Origin: JANMEX01 sp031423755 | GTDB taxonomy: Bacteria; Pseudomonadota; Alphaproteobacteria; Rhizobiales; Rhizobiaceae | NCBI GenBank assembly: GCA_031423755.1 | Contig: JANPGC010000303.1 | Span: 1-40,517, forward strand | DNA length: 40,517 nucleotides | Reading direction: 5' to 3' | Part shown: positions 23,876 to 33,288 of the stretch, piece by piece | How positions within the stretch are numbered: position 1 is the stretch's first letter | How the letters are laid out: the number at the start of each line of letters is the position of its first letter | Position numbers and translations under genes: made by a program | The notes under the pieces: model-generated | Seen by the model: only the letters and a program-made list of their open reading frames with translations | Databases searched by the model: none | What the model was told of the DNA's origin: nothing

Positions 23876-24739
23876 TCAGGCCGCAATCACACTCGCTGGC
23901 TTCGGGGCCGCCAGCGGGGCACGGCCAACATCAGCCAAAAATCCTGCCAGCAAGGCAGCGAAGGCGTCGGGCTGATCCATGAAGCAGGCATGGCCGGCAT
24001 TGTCGATGGTCTGGCATTTGGCGCGCCAAAGCGACGGTATGTGGAGGTCGTCGAAATAATGAAGCCGCAAGAGCGGATCTTCGTGGCCATTTATGATGGC
24101 CACCGGGATTTCTGTCCGTTCAACAAAGCGCCGTTGGTCACATCCCCCGCCGTGGAACGCCGCCTTGGCAAGTTGCGCGCGGCAGCGGCCATCGGCGCGC
24201 AAGACAGAGGCAAGCCCGCGGTTGTCCGGATTGTCCCCGAAGATCAGGTTTGCAAAGCGTTCGGCTTCATTCTCGGTGAATCTTTCCTTCATGGTCAGGA
24301 GCATATCGAGCTTGGGCTGGAAGGCGCGGAAGAAGCCAAAAGGTCCGCGCGTCAGCGGCGGCGTTCCAATCAGCATCAGACCGCGTGCGCTGCGCCCGCA
24401 GGCCGCCATTTCGATTGCGACATTGCCGCCGAGTGCCCAGCCGGCAAGAACAGGATTGTCGATGTCAAGATGATCGAGCACGAGGCCAACGGCCTTTGCC
24501 AAGCCGGCGTGCGTATATGCCGAACTGTCGGCGGCGTCGCCGGAATTGCCATGACCCGGCAAATCAACAGCGATCAGCCGATAGTGCATCAGCGAGCGGT
24601 TAGAAAATTGCGGGCAGAAAACATGTTTGGATGCGCCCAAACCATGCAGCAGAACCAGAGGCACGCCATTGCCGCCGGTGTCGACGCAGGCCATGTCCGC
24701 GCCGGGTGTGCTTATGACATGGCTTTGATAGTTGCGCAT
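23876..24739 (-). CDS. alpha/beta hydrolase-fold protein, nucleophile replaced
   Basis: A 287-residue alpha/beta hydrolase with the oxyanion HG motif LLHGLGASKHVF, the DLPGHGNS loop, the acid Asp in NGHEDPLL and the His in DNAGHACFMDQP. The nucleophile elbow reads G-W-A-L-G-G: Ala102 (codon GCA, 24436-24434) stands where Ser is expected in GWSLGG. A single base change from TCA would explain it. With Ser lost, the protein should not be an ordinary serine esterase; it may be a binding protein, or the change may be recent damage. Otherwise the frame is intact. Typical length for the family. Confidence 0.87.
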   Translation of the reverse strand: MRNYQSHVISTPGADMACVDTGGNGVPLVLLHGLGASKHVFCPQFSNRSLMHYRLIAVDLPGHGNSGDAADSSAYTHAGLAKAVGLVLDHLDIDNPVLAGWALGGNVAIEMAACGRSARGLMLIGTPPLTRGPFGFFRAFQPKLDMLLTMKERFTENEAERFANLIFGDNPDNRGLASVLRADGRCRAQLAKAAFHGGGCDQRRFVERTEIPVAIINGHEDPLLRLHYFDDLHIPSLWRAKCQTIDNAGHACFMDQPDAFAALLAGFLADVGRAPLAAPKPASVIAA

Positions 24740-24799
24740 GAGGGCACCAAGGTTAATTGGACCAATCTTGCGCTCCGATTTGTTACAAATTCCTTAACA

Positions 24800-24819
24800 T
24801 TATGGTTAACAGACCATAA
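24800..24819. repeat. short AT-rich inverted repeat
   Basis: TTATGGT (24800-24806), TAACAG, ACCATAA (24813-24819) in the 105-bp gap between the DUF922 stop and the hydrolase start. TTAAC also occurs twice, CtrA-like but with N8 instead of N7 between TTAA boxes. It could be an operator for the hydrolase gene; no protein is implied. Confidence 0.35.
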
Positions 24820-24844
24820 ATTTTCCGGCTGTGCCGCCTTCCTG

Positions 24845-25432
24845 TCAGCGACCGTTGACCAGACCCAGAATCAGCCTGTGCACATTGCCGCCCTCGGTCA
24901 TTTCAACGCTGTCGAAAGCGCGGCTTTTGGCTTTGTAAGTTTCATTGGCGGCCGTGACGCGTTGAAGCACTTGCGCGCGGATGGCCTTGCAGCCGGGGTC
25001 ATTGTCCACGCGCAGACCCACCGTCGCGGCAATGATTTCATCAACCATCGCAATGATGTCGCGTCCATGGAGCTTCTCATGCGCCGCGATGCCGTTGCTG
25101 AAGGATTGCCAATGGACAGCGGCCGAACCGGAAAGCTTGGCCGAGGGCTTGGGCAAAGAATAATTGATGGTGAGAAACGGAATGGCCGACTTCAGCACAC
25201 AGGCGCTCCCCTCTGGCCGGTAATCGCGCCGCCATTTCAGTTCCCAATTGGTCAGGGCGATTGTGCGGGTTTTGCCAATCAGCGGTCCGCGTTCCCCTAT
25301 CGACGCGTAAAGCTCCGGGCCGGTGGCGCCGGTGACGGCGTAGAATTTGATTTGCTCGCGGGGCTGCCAGTCCTGCGCATTGACGGGGAGGGCGGCAGTG
25401 CAAAGGAAAAGCGCGGCTGGGAACAGTTGCAT
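24845..25432 (-). CDS. DUF922 protein, putative secreted Zn protease
   Basis: A 195-residue protein with signal peptide (about 1-19, ending VNA-QD) and a DUF922-like body. The motif AAHEKLHGRD contains HEKLH, an HExxH zincin site, inside a helix, preceded by NWELKWRRDYRP and the strand ITINYSLP-like segment (FLTINYSLPKPS). Family members are described in databases as putative zinc-dependent proteases; no substrate is known. It lies upstream of the alpha/beta hydrolase gene on the same strand. Confidence 0.8.
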   Translation of the reverse strand: MQLFPAALFLCTAALPVNAQDWQPREQIKFYAVTGATGPELYASIGERGPLIGKTRTIALTNWELKWRRDYRPEGSACVLKSAIPFLTINYSLPKPSAKLSGSAAVHWQSFSNGIAAHEKLHGRDIIAMVDEIIAATVGLRVDNDPGCKAIRAQVLQRVTAANETYKAKSRAFDSVEMTEGGNVHRLILGLVNGR

Positions 25433-25656
25433 CGCGAACCTTTCACATCAATCAAGAGGAGACGCAACAACGGGCCACATGCGTCGGTATGCGGGCTAAT
25501 CCTGAGGCATTGTGATGCAATCCAAACTATCATGGTGGCGGACGGAGTTGGAATTTGGTTATTCACCAACAGTTGACCCGCAGCTCCCTTGCCACGGCCA
25601 TCACGGCGCACGACATTGTGGCAATACGTTAATGACCATCCTTGAAGGAGCAAATC

Positions 25657-26160
25657 ATGACCACACAAACCGCAATTCTCGCAGGAGGCTGTTTTTGGGG
25701 GATGCAGGATTTGATACGGCGGAGACCGGGCGTGGTTTCGACGCGTGTTGGTTACTCCGGTGGCGATGTTGCCAATGCCACCTATCGCAATCACGGCACA
25801 CATGCCGAGGCGATCGAGATCACCTTTGATCCCTCCAAGACCAGTTTCCGCGAATTGCTGGAGCTGTTCTTTCAGATTCACGATCCCACCACGCGCAACC
25901 GGCAGGGCAATGATGTTGGAACGGCCTATCGTTCCGCGATCTACTATATGGACGATGCGCAACAGCAGACAGCGCTGGATACCATCCGTGATGTCGATGC
26001 CTCGGGTCTGTGGCCTGGCAAGGTGGTGACGGAAGTGGCGCCCGCCGGACCGTTCTGGCTGGCTGAACCCGAGCATCAGGATTATCTCGAACGCTACCCG
26101 AACGGTTATACCTGCCACTTCCCGCGCCCCGGCTGGAAGCTGCCAAAACGGGCTGCATAG
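25657..26160 (+). CDS. msrA: peptide-methionine (S)-S-oxide reductase
   Basis: MsrA repairs methionine-S-sulfoxide in proteins. 167 residues; catalytic Cys12 in GGCFWG, the Glu51 of THAEAIEI, and the EHQDYLERYP segment are in place. The residue after GCFWGM is Gln instead of the usual Glu. A second cysteine (YTCHFP near the end) may act as resolving residue. AAGGAG lies six to seven bases before ATG 25657; the TTG at 25642 was rejected. A hairpin terminator follows. Confidence 0.95.
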   Translation: MTTQTAILAGGCFWGMQDLIRRRPGVVSTRVGYSGGDVANATYRNHGTHAEAIEITFDPSKTSFRELLELFFQIHDPTTRNRQGNDVGTAYRSAIYYMDDAQQQTALDTIRDVDASGLWPGKVVTEVAPAGPFWLAEPEHQDYLERYPNGYTCHFPRPGWKLPKRAA

Positions 26161-26180
26161 TTGGCCAGAGTGGACTTTGC

Positions 26181-26216
26181 GACAAGCGCTGGAGAGGTCT
26201 CCGGCGTTTGTCGTTT
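26181..26216 (+). terminator. intrinsic terminator after msrA
   Basis: Arms GACAAGCGCTGGAGA (26181-26195) and TCTCCGGCGTTTGTC (26198-26212) pair over 15 positions with two G-U pairs (innermost pairs open to form the loop), followed by GTTT. It starts 20 bp after the msrA stop. Confidence 0.7.
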
Positions 26217-26345
26217 GACTAACCAGCGTCAGCGCTCAATGCGGTGAGCCTGCGCGATTGCACAGCGGGCTTGTCAAGCGGAGGCTTTGCCGCATTTTTA
26301 CCTTTATGCGCGCAAACATGGCGCTGCACAACACAGGGATTGCAG

Positions 26346-29048
26346 ATGTCGATTGCCAAAGCGCCTCTCCGATTTGCCGGCCATCGCAGCGCTGCGGCGC
26401 TGATATTGCTGGCCTTCGTCAACAGTCTGGCGCTGGCGCAGGACTCCATCGACCCGAATGTGACGCAGTATCAGCTTGCCAATGGCCTGACAGTCGTGCT
26501 TGCACCGTCCAAAACCGCGCAATCAGTGGCATTGGTCACGCAATACAAGGTCGGCTCGGCCAACGAAGCGCCGGGGCGCAGCGGTTTTGCGCATTTGTTC
26601 GAGCATCTGATGTTTGAAGGCACCAAGGCAGTGCCCGATTTTGACAAGGTGGTGTCGGGCGTCGGCAGTGAAAACAATGCGTTTACGCAAGAGGACACCA
26701 CGACCTATTACATGACTGGTCCGAAAGAGGCGCTGCCGGTCTTTCTGCGGCTGGATGCTGACCGGATGGCAAATCTTGCCAATTCTGTAAGTCAAGTGGA
26801 CCTCGACAATCAGCGGGAAATTGTCCTCAACGAGATGCGGCAGAATGTGCTGGATCGTCCGGGCGGCGCGGCGCGCGAACAGGCGCAGACGGCGCTTTAC
26901 CCGGCGGGTCACCCTTATGCGCATGCCACCATCGGTTCGATCGCTGATCTGGGCGCGGCCAAGCTTGAAGAGGTCGTGGCATTTCATCGGACATATTACG
27001 TGCCGTCGAACGCTATCGTCACTGTGACGGGCAGCTTTGACATCGAAAAGACCAAGGCGTTGATTGACCAGACTTTTGCGCTCGCGCCGAAAGAGGATGG
27101 ACCGAAGACCATCGCGCCAACGCTCGTTGCGGCCGAAGCGAAGCGGCTGGAGGCCGTGGATGCCGTGGCGACGCCGGTGGTCACACTCATGTGGCCGGGA
27201 GCGGCTGGGCATTCGAGGCGGTCGTTGATCAATGACATGCTTGCAACCGCGATGACGGTTGGCGCCAAGTCGCTGGAAAACCGCTTGGTGGTGCAGGAAG
27301 GCGTCGCGTCATCCGTCGGCGTCTATTGGGACAGCAGGCAATTGGGCGGCATTTTTGCCGTTGCAGCCAATGCGGCGCAAGGCGTCTCCACGGAAAAGCT
27401 TGAGGCTTCACTGCGCGCCGCACTTCATGAAATGCGAAGCGAGGGCGTTTCAGAAGATGCGCTGAAAGTGGTGCGGACGGATTTTGAAACCGGCTATGAT
27501 CAGGTCCCGTCCTCGGCGCTTGGATTTGCCATGCAGCTGTCTGAAAGCGCGCGCGAAGGGGATGCTCGAAAGTGGCGCAGTGATGTTGATCTGGCCAAGA
27601 CCGTGACAGCGCAGGAGGTCACTGAAGCACTGCGCGGATTTGCCGATGAAACGGCGCTGGTTTCCACCGTTAAGCCCGGCGCGCGAAACACTGCGTATCC
27701 GCCTTCCATTGCCAATTCCACCGGCACGTCAATGCTGGTTGCCACGGCGGCGCGACCGGAGGTCATGATACCGGAAATTTCCGTCGAGGACGCTGCAGCG
27801 TTGGTCTTTCCAATGACTGAGATGCGCAAACTCAAGAGTGGTGCAACACTGATTACCTATCACATCGAAGATAAGGCACAGGTTGGGATCGCGATCTCAG
27901 TCAAGGGCGGTAAAGTTGACGCGCCGGTCGGGCTGGCGCGGCTGGGCATGGCGGTGGACTCGCGCGGTGCAGGCGACCTTACGCTTTCGGAGCTTGGCGT
28001 GCGGTTCCGCGAAAGTGGCATTGCCATCTATGGCAGCGCGGAGAGCCACTATTCGCAGATCATTGCCACAGCGCCTGTCAAGGCCTTTGATAAAGCGGTT
28101 GCGGAGCTTGCCGATGTTGTTTTGCACCCGCGCTTCGACAGCAAGGAATGGGCTGCAGCTGTGGATCAGACGGTCAATTATGTGGAGTCTTCGCGCAAGT
28201 CGCCGGATTATCTGGCCGGACGGAAGCTGATTGAGGCACTGTATCCGGCTGGATCACCTGAAGCTCGAGAACCGGATGCTGCGGCGCTGAGAGTGTTGAA
28301 AAGCAGCGATGCCAAGGCGCTGTTTTCGGGGCGGATGCGGCCTGACCATGCAGTGTTTCATGTGGCATCCAATTTGCCGGCAGATCGCGTGGCCGCAGCG
28401 CTTGACAAGGCGTTTGCGGACTGGACGGCCAGCGGCAATCCTTCGCCGTTCAATGGCTACGCCCGCCCGCTGGTCAAGAACGTGCGGCTGGACAGCCAAG
28501 CCGATGGCGCAACGCAAGCGGCGATTGTTGCAGCGCTGCCGGCGCCTGACGAGGGCAGCGCAGAGTCAACGCCCTTCGGCATTGCGGTGCAGGCGCTTGG
28601 CGGGGGCGCCAACAGCCGCTTGAACATGGAGTTGCGCGAAGAGAAGGGCTGGTCTTACGGGATCGGCGCTCAAGTTACCGGCGAGAGAGGCCGCAAGAAT
28701 TCCTTGCTCTATGTCTCGACCGCTGTGCAGGCCGACCATACCGAAGACTCAATTGCCGCCATCCGGAAAATCATTGCGGATCTTGCAACCAAGCCGCTCA
28801 CAGAGGAGGAGTTTCTTTCGGCGAAACGCTCTATACGGACGCAGTTTCTCGACGCTTTTGACAGCGCGCCCAAGATGGCCGGCTTTGCTGTTTCCATGGC
28901 CGCGCAAGAATACGGGATCGCTGATTTGCAGAGCTACTTGAAGGAGCTTGACGCTGCGACCCTTGAGCAAGTGAATGTTCAGGCTGCGCGGATTGCCGTG
29001 AGTCCGGTTGCGCTTTCGGTGGCGGGCGACAAGGCCGCCATGAAGTAG
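26346..29048 (+). CDS. M16-family zinc peptidase (two-unit, secreted)
   Basis: A 900-residue pitrilysin-family protein made of two fused M16 halves. The signal peptide ends near ALAQ-DS (about residue 32). The inverted zinc motif HLFEH is at residues 83-87, with the distal Glu163 in LNEMRQ exactly 76 residues after the second His, as in active members. The second half (about 480-900) lacks an HxxEH and should be the regulatory half, ending with GGGANSRLNMELREEKGWSY. It probably degrades peptides in the periplasm. ATG 26346 has AGGGA upstream; the extension to 26244 is not supported. Confidence 0.93.
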   Translation: MSIAKAPLRFAGHRSAAALILLAFVNSLALAQDSIDPNVTQYQLANGLTVVLAPSKTAQSVALVTQYKVGSANEAPGRSGFAHLFEHLMFEGTKAVPDFDKVVSGVGSENNAFTQEDTTTYYMTGPKEALPVFLRLDADRMANLANSVSQVDLDNQREIVLNEMRQNVLDRPGGAAREQAQTALYPAGHPYAHATIGSIADLGAAKLEEVVAFHRTYYVPSNAIVTVTGSFDIEKTKALIDQTFALAPKEDGPKTIAPTLVAAEAKRLEAVDAVATPVVTLMWPGAAGHSRRSLINDMLATAMTVGAKSLENRLVVQEGVASSVGVYWDSRQLGGIFAVAANAAQGVSTEKLEASLRAALHEMRSEGVSEDALKVVRTDFETGYDQVPSSALGFAMQLSESAREGDARKWRSDVDLAKTVTAQEVTEALRGFADETALVSTVKPGARNTAYPPSIANSTGTSMLVATAARPEVMIPEISVEDAAALVFPMTEMRKLKSGATLITYHIEDKAQVGIAISVKGGKVDAPVGLARLGMAVDSRGAGDLTLSELGVRFRESGIAIYGSAESHYSQIIATAPVKAFDKAVAELADVVLHPRFDSKEWAAAVDQTVNYVESSRKSPDYLAGRKLIEALYPAGSPEAREPDAAALRVLKSSDAKALFSGRMRPDHAVFHVASNLPADRVAAALDKAFADWTASGNPSPFNGYARPLVKNVRLDSQADGATQAAIVAALPAPDEGSAESTPFGIAVQALGGGANSRLNMELREEKGWSYGIGAQVTGERGRKNSLLYVSTAVQADHTEDSIAAIRKIIADLATKPLTEEEFLSAKRSIRTQFLDAFDSAPKMAGFAVSMAAQEYGIADLQSYLKELDAATLEQVNVQAARIAVSPVALSVAGDKAAMK

Positions 29049-29106
29049 GCCTGATTGCTCCTTGCCCATCCTGTGTTAATCTGACGCCGGGCGCATGGAG
29101 GGAGCC

Positions 29107-30072
29107 ATGTCAAAGGCAGGTGCAGTGCCGGATTTCAGACCCGGCAAGGAAGCGTTGCAGACGATCAAGGCGGCAATCGCCGCCTACAACGCGGATCGCG
29201 TCGGCACAGAAAGCCGGGCATCACGCAACGGCGCGTTGATGCTGATACCCTATGTGATCACGGTCGTTTTCTTCGCTTTTCTGTTGTTGCCGGGGCAGAA
29301 CGCTGACGACTTTCCCTGGACGGCTTATTGGATAGGTTTGGGCGTTGCTGCCTTCGGCGCTGCCAAACTATGGGAATTCGCCTGGTCTCCGGTCAGGAAA
29401 CTGCAGCAAAATACGCGTTCCCGGCTGGTTCCGGTTATCTGCGGCTTTGTTGAAAACATCCGCTACGACAATAAGGCCACGCCTGATTTCATGCTGCATC
29501 TGCCCAGAGAATCTCTCGTTGTGCATGACCGCGTCGAGCACGACGATCTGATCTCCGGTCGGCATGAAGGTATGGATTTTGAACTCGGTGAGGTCATTTT
29601 CTGGATCAAGAGCGGCAAGAATTCGGAGGCCCGGGCGTTTGAAGGGGTGATTTTCCATTGCCGGGCGAAGACAGCATTCCCGGGCTTGCTGATCGCCTCG
29701 CAAAAGACGACCTGGTTTGACCGGTTCGGGCGCGGAGGAAGGTCAGAAAGGTTGAGCGATGTTGCTTGTTCCAACAAGCGGATAGATGAGAAATACGAGT
29801 TCCGCTCAGACCGTCCAGCTGAGGCGTCCCGCCTTGTTGATGGTCCGTTGACGACAATCATCCTTTGGCTTGCCGATAACTGGCCCGAAGGTGTTGCCCG
29901 CATTGCGCTTGACGGCGATCATATCCTATTGCTGGTGCCGACGGAGAAGAACCATTTCGAACTGCCGAACATCTCCGTGGATCTCGACTACGAACGCCAC
30001 GTCGCGCCGATGACCGGGCAATTGTGGAGATTGTTATCCACGGGGCGGCTGATCAGAGATATATTGAACTAA
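29107..30072 (+). CDS. DUF3137-like membrane protein
   Basis: 321 residues with two N-terminal membrane helices (about 43-62 and 72-90) followed by a soluble domain of about 220 residues. Segments such as FEGVIFHCRAKTAFPGLLIAS and YEFRSDRPAEASRL match the pattern of DUF3137 proteins, whose function is unknown. GGAGGG directly precedes ATG 29107. It follows the M16 gene by 58 bp and may share its transcript. No catalytic motif is visible. Confidence 0.75.
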   Translation: MSKAGAVPDFRPGKEALQTIKAAIAAYNADRVGTESRASRNGALMLIPYVITVVFFAFLLLPGQNADDFPWTAYWIGLGVAAFGAAKLWEFAWSPVRKLQQNTRSRLVPVICGFVENIRYDNKATPDFMLHLPRESLVVHDRVEHDDLISGRHEGMDFELGEVIFWIKSGKNSEARAFEGVIFHCRAKTAFPGLLIASQKTTWFDRFGRGGRSERLSDVACSNKRIDEKYEFRSDRPAEASRLVDGPLTTIILWLADNWPEGVARIALDGDHILLLVPTEKNHFELPNISVDLDYERHVAPMTGQLWRLLSTGRLIRDILN

Positions 30073-30105
30073 CGAAAGATCCCGAGTGCATTTTGGCGGG
30101 CGACT

Positions 30106-31191
30106 TCAGTGCACCAGTTTCAACACGCGCCCTTCAGCATCGTCGGTCAGCAGATAGACCTCGCCGTCTGGTCCAACACGCACATCACGGATACGCTCGC
30201 CGAGGTCTTCGAGCATTGCTTCTTCGCCAACGACCTTGCCATCCTCTATGTCGAGGCGGACAAGTTTTGTGCCTGCCAGTGCGCCGAGGAGCAGGTCGCC
30301 CTGCCAGTCCGGGTATTTTGCACCAGTGTAGAAAGCGAGGCCCGAGGGCGCGATGGATGGGTCCCAATAGTGCAGCGGTTGCTCCATGCCTTCTTTGGCC
30401 GTGCCTTCGCCAATCTTGGCTCCGGAATAGTCTCGACCATAGGTTATCACCGGCCAGCCATAATTCTTGCCCGCTTCCGGCCGGTTGATTTCGTCTCCGC
30501 CTTTTGCACCGTGTTCAACGGTCCACAGCAGGCCGGTTGATGGCTCAATGGCGGCTCCTTGCGGATTCCGGTGGCCATAGGACCATAGCTCCGGCATTGC
30601 ACCCTCTTTGCCGATGAACGGGTTGCCCGAGGCGGGTTTGCCCTCGGGTGTGAGCCTGACGATTTTGCCGAGATGGGTCGCAAGGTCCTGTGCGCTGTCG
30701 CGCTCGGAATAGCGGTCGCCAAGCGTCAGGAACAGGTTTCCGTCGGGCGCAAAGGCGATGCGGCCACCGAAATGTGCGGTGGAGTCTATTGCTGGCATCT
30801 GGCGGAAAATGATCTCGACATTTTCGAGTGCCTTGCCGTCGTTGGACAACCGGGCGCGTGCGAGCGAAGTGCCGTTACCGCCATCTCTGGCCTCTGAAAA
30901 GCTCAAATAGATAAGCCTGTTCTTCGAAAAGTCCGGATGAAGGGCGACGTCGAGCAGGCCGCCCTGCTTTTGCGCAACCACATCAGGGACGTTGGCGACA
31001 GGCTCTGAGAGCGCACCATCGCGGACGATGCGCAGACGTCCCGGCCGTTCGGTGACGAGCATCGAACCATCCGGCAGGAAGGCCAGACCCCAGGGATTTT
31101 CGAGTCCGGATGTCACTGTTTCGACTGTTGCGGCCATGGCTGGGCCAACTGGCAGAAGGAGGCAGGCAAGTGCGGCGGCTGCAAAGCGCAT
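30106..31191 (-). CDS. PQQ-dependent aldose sugar dehydrogenase (Asd/YliI-like)
   Basis: A 361-residue periplasmic protein: signal peptide (about 1-21, ending AMA-AT), then a six-bladed beta propeller of the glucose/sorbosone dehydrogenase family. Typical elements are ENPWGLAFLPDGSMLVTER at the start, GGLLDVALHPDF, HFGGRIAFAPDG, WSYGHRNPQGAA and EHGAKGGDEIN with GKNYGWP. These carry the family PQQ and Ca ligands. It would oxidise aldose sugars in the periplasm if PQQ is available. The start MRFAAAA at 31191 gives a proper signal peptide; the TTG at 31215 was rejected. Confidence 0.9.
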   Translation of the reverse strand: MRFAAAALACLLLPVGPAMAATVETVTSGLENPWGLAFLPDGSMLVTERPGRLRIVRDGALSEPVANVPDVVAQKQGGLLDVALHPDFSKNRLIYLSFSEARDGGNGTSLARARLSNDGKALENVEIIFRQMPAIDSTAHFGGRIAFAPDGNLFLTLGDRYSERDSAQDLATHLGKIVRLTPEGKPASGNPFIGKEGAMPELWSYGHRNPQGAAIEPSTGLLWTVEHGAKGGDEINRPEAGKNYGWPVITYGRDYSGAKIGEGTAKEGMEQPLHYWDPSIAPSGLAFYTGAKYPDWQGDLLLGALAGTKLVRLDIEDGKVVGEEAMLEDLGERIRDVRVGPDGEVYLLTDDAEGRVLKLVH

Positions 31192-31301
31192 GGCGTGTTC
31201 CAATTTGGATTTCAACGGAAAGTAATACGAATTTGATCTGCAATCTTGCGGTCATTGTGGCAGAGCAGTTCCGAAATCGAAGGCATGGCGGAGTTTTATT
31301 G

Positions 31302-31982
31302 ATGAACAGCATGACAATTACCGGGATGACCTGCGCCGGATGTGCGCGCAAGGTTGAAGCAGCGTTGCAGAAGCTCTCGGCGGAAGTCCGGGTGACACTT
31401 GATCCGCCGCAGGCAACCGTTCCCCAAACCATATCCGCCGCCATGGTCAACGACGTGCTTCAGGTCATCGGCAAATACAGGGTTGCCGAGCGCCAGACAA
31501 CGCAACTGATTCCGGGCGAAGTTGCCGCGTGGCTGCGTTCATACTATCCGCTGTTCGTCATCATGGGGCTGATCGCAGTTGCCTCATTTGCCGGACAAAG
31601 CTGGATGATGAGCTTCATGGCCGGATTTTACATCGTCTTCGGCGCATTCAAGCTGCTGGATGTGCCGGCATTTGCCAACGCCTATGCGCGCTATGACATT
31701 GTCGCCAAAGCGTTCAGGCCGTGGGGATATGCTTACCCGTTTGTGGAACTGGCGCTCGGATTTGCATTCCTGTTTTGGTTTCAGATGGGCGTGGCAACCT
31801 GGATTGCGCTGATCCTGAGTCTAGTCGGCGCGGCAGGCGTGGTTCAATCCGTTCGCGCCAAGGAAACTATCCAATGCGCTTGCCTTGGAACAGTGTTCCA
31901 GTTGCCGATGTCCACTGTCACGATTGTCGAGAACGTTGGCATGGCGGCAATGGCAGCGTGGATGCTGCTTTTTGGCATGTGA
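31302..31982 (+). CDS. HMA metal-binding domain fused to MauE/DoxX-like membrane protein
   Basis: 226 residues. The N-terminus (1-65) is a heavy-metal-associated domain with GMTCAGC (Cys11, Cys14), as in copper chaperones and P-type ATPases. From residue 80 there are four or five membrane helices of the MauE/DoxX redox type, with FYIVFGAFKLLD and a cytoplasm- or periplasm-facing CAC pair (Cys192, Cys194) in QCACLG. The fusion suggests a membrane redox protein receiving or reducing a bound metal such as copper or mercury; that is inference. GGAG lies eight bases before ATG 31302. Confidence 0.82.
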   Translation: MNSMTITGMTCAGCARKVEAALQKLSAEVRVTLDPPQATVPQTISAAMVNDVLQVIGKYRVAERQTTQLIPGEVAAWLRSYYPLFVIMGLIAVASFAGQSWMMSFMAGFYIVFGAFKLLDVPAFANAYARYDIVAKAFRPWGYAYPFVELALGFAFLFWFQMGVATWIALILSLVGAAGVVQSVRAKETIQCACLGTVFQLPMSTVTIVENVGMAAMAAWMLLFGM

Positions 31983-32229
31983 TGAGACACTTCAATAGCC
32001 CAAGCTGGCTGGCAGCCAGTCGGCCAACAAAAACGTCCAACAAATTCAAAGGGTAGCCGGGTGCGCCGCGCACAGTCCCGTTGCTCCTCCCAGAAACTTT
32101 GGGCAGCGCAGGCGCACTCCGGAACCATCTAATCGACCATGATGCAAAAAGAGTCAAGATGCCTGAAAACATTGCGGAAAATCAGTATTTTTGCCTGTTA
32201 TTTCGGCACAATGTCAACGTGCCGCAGAT

Positions 32230-32844
32230 CTAGGCATTCAGATCCAGGAATGGATTGCGCCAGGCCTTCAACTCCAGCAATTGGTCATGCCAGCGTATGA
32301 TGTTCGGGAATTCTGCAAGAGGCAAGCCTGCGGCTTCGGCAAAGGGCAAAGCGGTTGCAACACGGAAGTCGGCGTAGGAAAGACGGTTGTCAACGAGCCA
32401 CTCCCGGTTCGCAAGATATGCGTCAAGTATCTGTGCATGCTCACGAAAATCGCGCAGGGACTTTTCAATGAGTTTGGGGGAAAGCCTCTCATCGGTAAAG
32501 GTCGGCAGTACGATGCGGTCAAAATAGATCGGATCAGCAGCTTTGGTAAGATGATGCGTGCCCCAACTGATCCACATGATCATCTGTGGCTGTTCGTCCC
32601 CGGTGCGCCAGAAGTCCGAACCGGTCAGAGCTGACAGTCGGCAGGCAATGGCATCGGTTTCCCACAATGTGCGGTCGCCCTCTACAAGAACCGGAACCAG
32701 TGTGTTCGGATTGATGGACCGGAAAGCATCCTGGTGCGCCGGGTCGCGCGGCGATGCGCGGATGTATTCAACCGGAGCGTCCAGGTGGAGCGCCACGGCG
32801 ACAGCAACGCGTGGGTTCAGATTTTGCGAGTAGTAGAGCTTCAT
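32230..32844 (-). CDS. glutathione S-transferase family protein
   Basis: 204 residues with the GST layout: N-terminal thioredoxin-like domain (1-80) starting MKLYYSQNLNPRV, with the glutathione-binding NTLVPVLVEG and ETDAIACRL, then an all-helical C-domain with LSYADFRVATALPFAEAAGL. Ser or Tyr near the N-terminus is the probable catalytic residue. Start 32844 was chosen because it opens the GST fold with AGGG upstream. The substrate is unknown. It converges with the HMA-MauE gene; 247 bp separate them and show nothing clear. Confidence 0.9.
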   Translation of the reverse strand: MKLYYSQNLNPRVAVAVALHLDAPVEYIRASPRDPAHQDAFRSINPNTLVPVLVEGDRTLWETDAIACRLSALTGSDFWRTGDEQPQMIMWISWGTHHLTKAADPIYFDRIVLPTFTDERLSPKLIEKSLRDFREHAQILDAYLANREWLVDNRLSYADFRVATALPFAEAAGLPLAEFPNIIRWHDQLLELKAWRNPFLDLNA

Positions 32845-33288
32845 GTCATCGCCCTGCTGGCAGTCGGCATATTCGTTGGCAACTATCTTGATATCAACCA
32901 ATGCAAACCGCAAGGATATGACACCGGCTTTTGATCTCTATGCTGTCGGCTTGTCGCGACTCGTTTGAGAAGTTCGTTGAACGCGCGGTTGAAATAATTC
33001 CTGCAATGCCCGTCACCAGCTCCAATTGCCTGTCACCGTGATCGCAACTGCTCAAATAATCGGCACGTTTCAATCGGTTTGCCGCCAGAGTGCCACAAAG
33101 AACGTCGCGAATCCGGCGTGCTGAACTGAAATGGGGCAAAATCATGTCATTGATATTGTTGAATTATTTCATTTTTTGTGACTTGCCATGATAAAAATCC
33201 ATGGGTTATGAGCCTCCCCGTCCGGCGGAATCAACCTGTATCGAGGCGATCCGGGACCGGGCAAAAATGAAGAATACGGAGTAGTCCC
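32845..33288. other. 444-bp intergenic region
   Basis: Between the divergent GST and DUF1344 genes. It includes an AT-rich stretch (about 33140-33210), unusual here, probably promoter DNA. TTGCCA at 33183-33188 resembles a -35 box, but the matching -10 is poor. The minus-strand frame at 32894-33145 has no protein-like features. Nothing else is recognised. Confidence 0.5.

Noticed and set aside
24794..24810. CtrA-like site TTAAC-N7-TTAAC
   Set aside because: The spacing between TTAA boxes is 8, not the 7 of a full CtrA site.
23564..25576. Plus-strand open frame of 670 codons
   Set aside because: Antisense to the BA14K, alpha/beta hydrolase and DUF922 genes, which have recognisable motifs and signal peptides.
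32894..33145. Possible small gene on the minus strand between GST and DUF1344
   Set aside because: No ribosome site and no family resemblance.
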